Source: Fredinandcohnia onubensis
GTDB lineage: Bacteria > Bacillota > Bacilli > Bacillales > Bacillaceae_L
Assembly: GCF_002734285.1 (NCBI RefSeq)
Contig: NZ_NSEA01000014.1
Coordinates: 1 to 64,000 of the forward strand
Direction of reading: 5' to 3'
DNA: 64,000 nt
Shown here: piece after piece, positions 63,594 to 64,000 of the stretch
How the letters are laid out: each line of letters begins with the position of its first letter
Position numbering within the stretch: the stretch's first letter is position 1
The notes under the pieces: generated by a model
Databases searched by the model: none
Told to the model about the DNA's origin: nothing
Seen by the model: the letters and a program-made list of their open reading frames with translations, nothing else
Program-made: the position numbers and the translations under genes

Positions 63594-64000
63594 ATGGAAG
63601 CAAGAATTGTAACGAACAACAAAGAAAGAGACGATGCATATACGATTAGAAAAGTGGTCTTCGTCGATGAACAAAATGTACCTCTTGAAGAAGAGATTGA
63701 TCAATTTGAAGACGAAGCTACACATGTTGTCCTTTATGATCACAATGAACCTGTAGGAGTTGGACGTTTTCGTGTGCTTGACGAATACGGCAAAGTAGAA
63801 CGTATTTGTGTTCTCGCTTCACACCGAAAGAAAGGTGCTGGGAATATAATTATGCAAAGAATAGAGGACATTGCGAAAGAACGTGGCATTTCAAAATTAA
63901 AACTTAATGCACAAACACATGCAGAAAACTTCTACAAAAAGCTAGGTTATGAAACTGTATCGGGTCTTTTTATGGATGCTGGAATACCTCATGTCACAAT
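63594..64000 (+). CDS. yjcF: GNAT family acetyltransferase YjcF (partial, cut by window end)
   Basis: The first 135 codons of a GNAT protein. FVDEQNVPLEEEIDQFEDEATHVVLYD near the N-terminus and the acetyl-CoA loop ASHRKKGAGNIIMQRIEDIA are typical of the YjcF/ElaA-like branch. The frame is open to base 64000. ATG 63594 is eight bases after the yjcG stop; AAAGGA lies rather far upstream, so the start is moderately sure. It is probably co-transcribed with yjcG. Confidence 0.88.
   Translation, partial: MEARIVTNNKERDDAYTIRKVVFVDEQNVPLEEEIDQFEDEATHVVLYDHNEPVGVGRFRVLDEYGKVERICVLASHRKKGAGNIIMQRIEDIAKERGISKLKLNAQTHAENFYKKLGYETVSGLFMDAGIPHVT

Overview
The window looks like chromosome of a low-GC, endospore-forming Bacillaceae (Bacillus sensu lato). 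Evidence: an alpha/beta small acid-soluble spore protein, Spo0E, KinD- and KinB-like phosphorelay kinases, Ku/LigD, SigI/RsgI, ClpE with CtsR boxes, AGGAGG-type ribosome sites, frequent TTG/GTG starts and many intrinsic terminators. From memory of the B. subtilis map, the stretch from about 6.4 to 45.4 kb (ykvI, clpE, motAB, kinD, spo0E, mtnD-B-X-W, mtnE, mtnU, mtnK-A, ogt, ktrD, sspD, rsgI, sigI, ku, ligD) is one syntenic block with local insertions. No transposase, prophage or CRISPR array is visible. The genus cannot be fixed from the sequence alone.

Layout. 0-6.3 kb: a 41-aa DUF6254-type protein, a CPBP membrane protease with an altered motif, a tiny membrane protein, and an accessory locus (M20 amidohydrolase plus two integral membrane proteins, one DUF5058) divergent from a GAF/PucR-type regulator. 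6.4-18.8 kb: YkvI, ClpE, an EamA-type exporter, two acetyltransferases, methionine aminopeptidase, oligoendopeptidase F, the MotAB stator with a sigma-D promoter, and a metallophosphatase. 19-24.8 kb: KinD-like kinase, aldo/keto reductase, Fsr-like exporter, an exact 8 x 53-bp tandem hairpin array, Spo0E and a CBS/ACT protein. 24.9-33.2 kb: the complete methionine salvage pathway in four transcription units, two of them under SAM-I riboswitches. 33.2-45.4 kb: Ogt, chemotaxis receptor, B12/radical-SAM protein, two small proteins between inverted repeat copies, KtrD, SspD, RsgI-SigI, Ku and LigD. 45.4-53.1 kb: a second tandem hairpin array, an RND exporter, the OpuA glycine betaine importer and its GbsR-type regulator. 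53.1-64 kb: a putative peptide-pheromone gene directly behind an HTH-TPR regulator, a PTS IIA protein, a KinB-like kinase, an HMCES-type protein, SstT, a DUF3231 protein, tRNA-Val, a c-di-AMP riboswitch in front of a dicarboxylate symporter, and yjcH-yjcG-yjcF (the last cut by the window edge).

How the genes fit together. MtnK/A/W/X/B/D/E plus the amidase MtnU recycle methylthioribose to methionine. KinD, the KinB-like kinase and Spo0E pull Spo0A phosphorylation in opposite directions. KtrD, OpuA, the c-di-AMP riboswitch and the possible c-di-AMP-binding CBS protein are an osmotic/potassium theme. SspD, Ku and LigD protect and repair spore DNA.

Most unusual items: a structured dispersed repeat of about 130 nt inside the P4 loop of the mtnK SAM riboswitch; two tandem hairpin arrays with 52- and 53-bp periods (about five helical turns), both between convergent genes; and the uncharacterised regulator/peptide pair at 53.2-54.6 kb.
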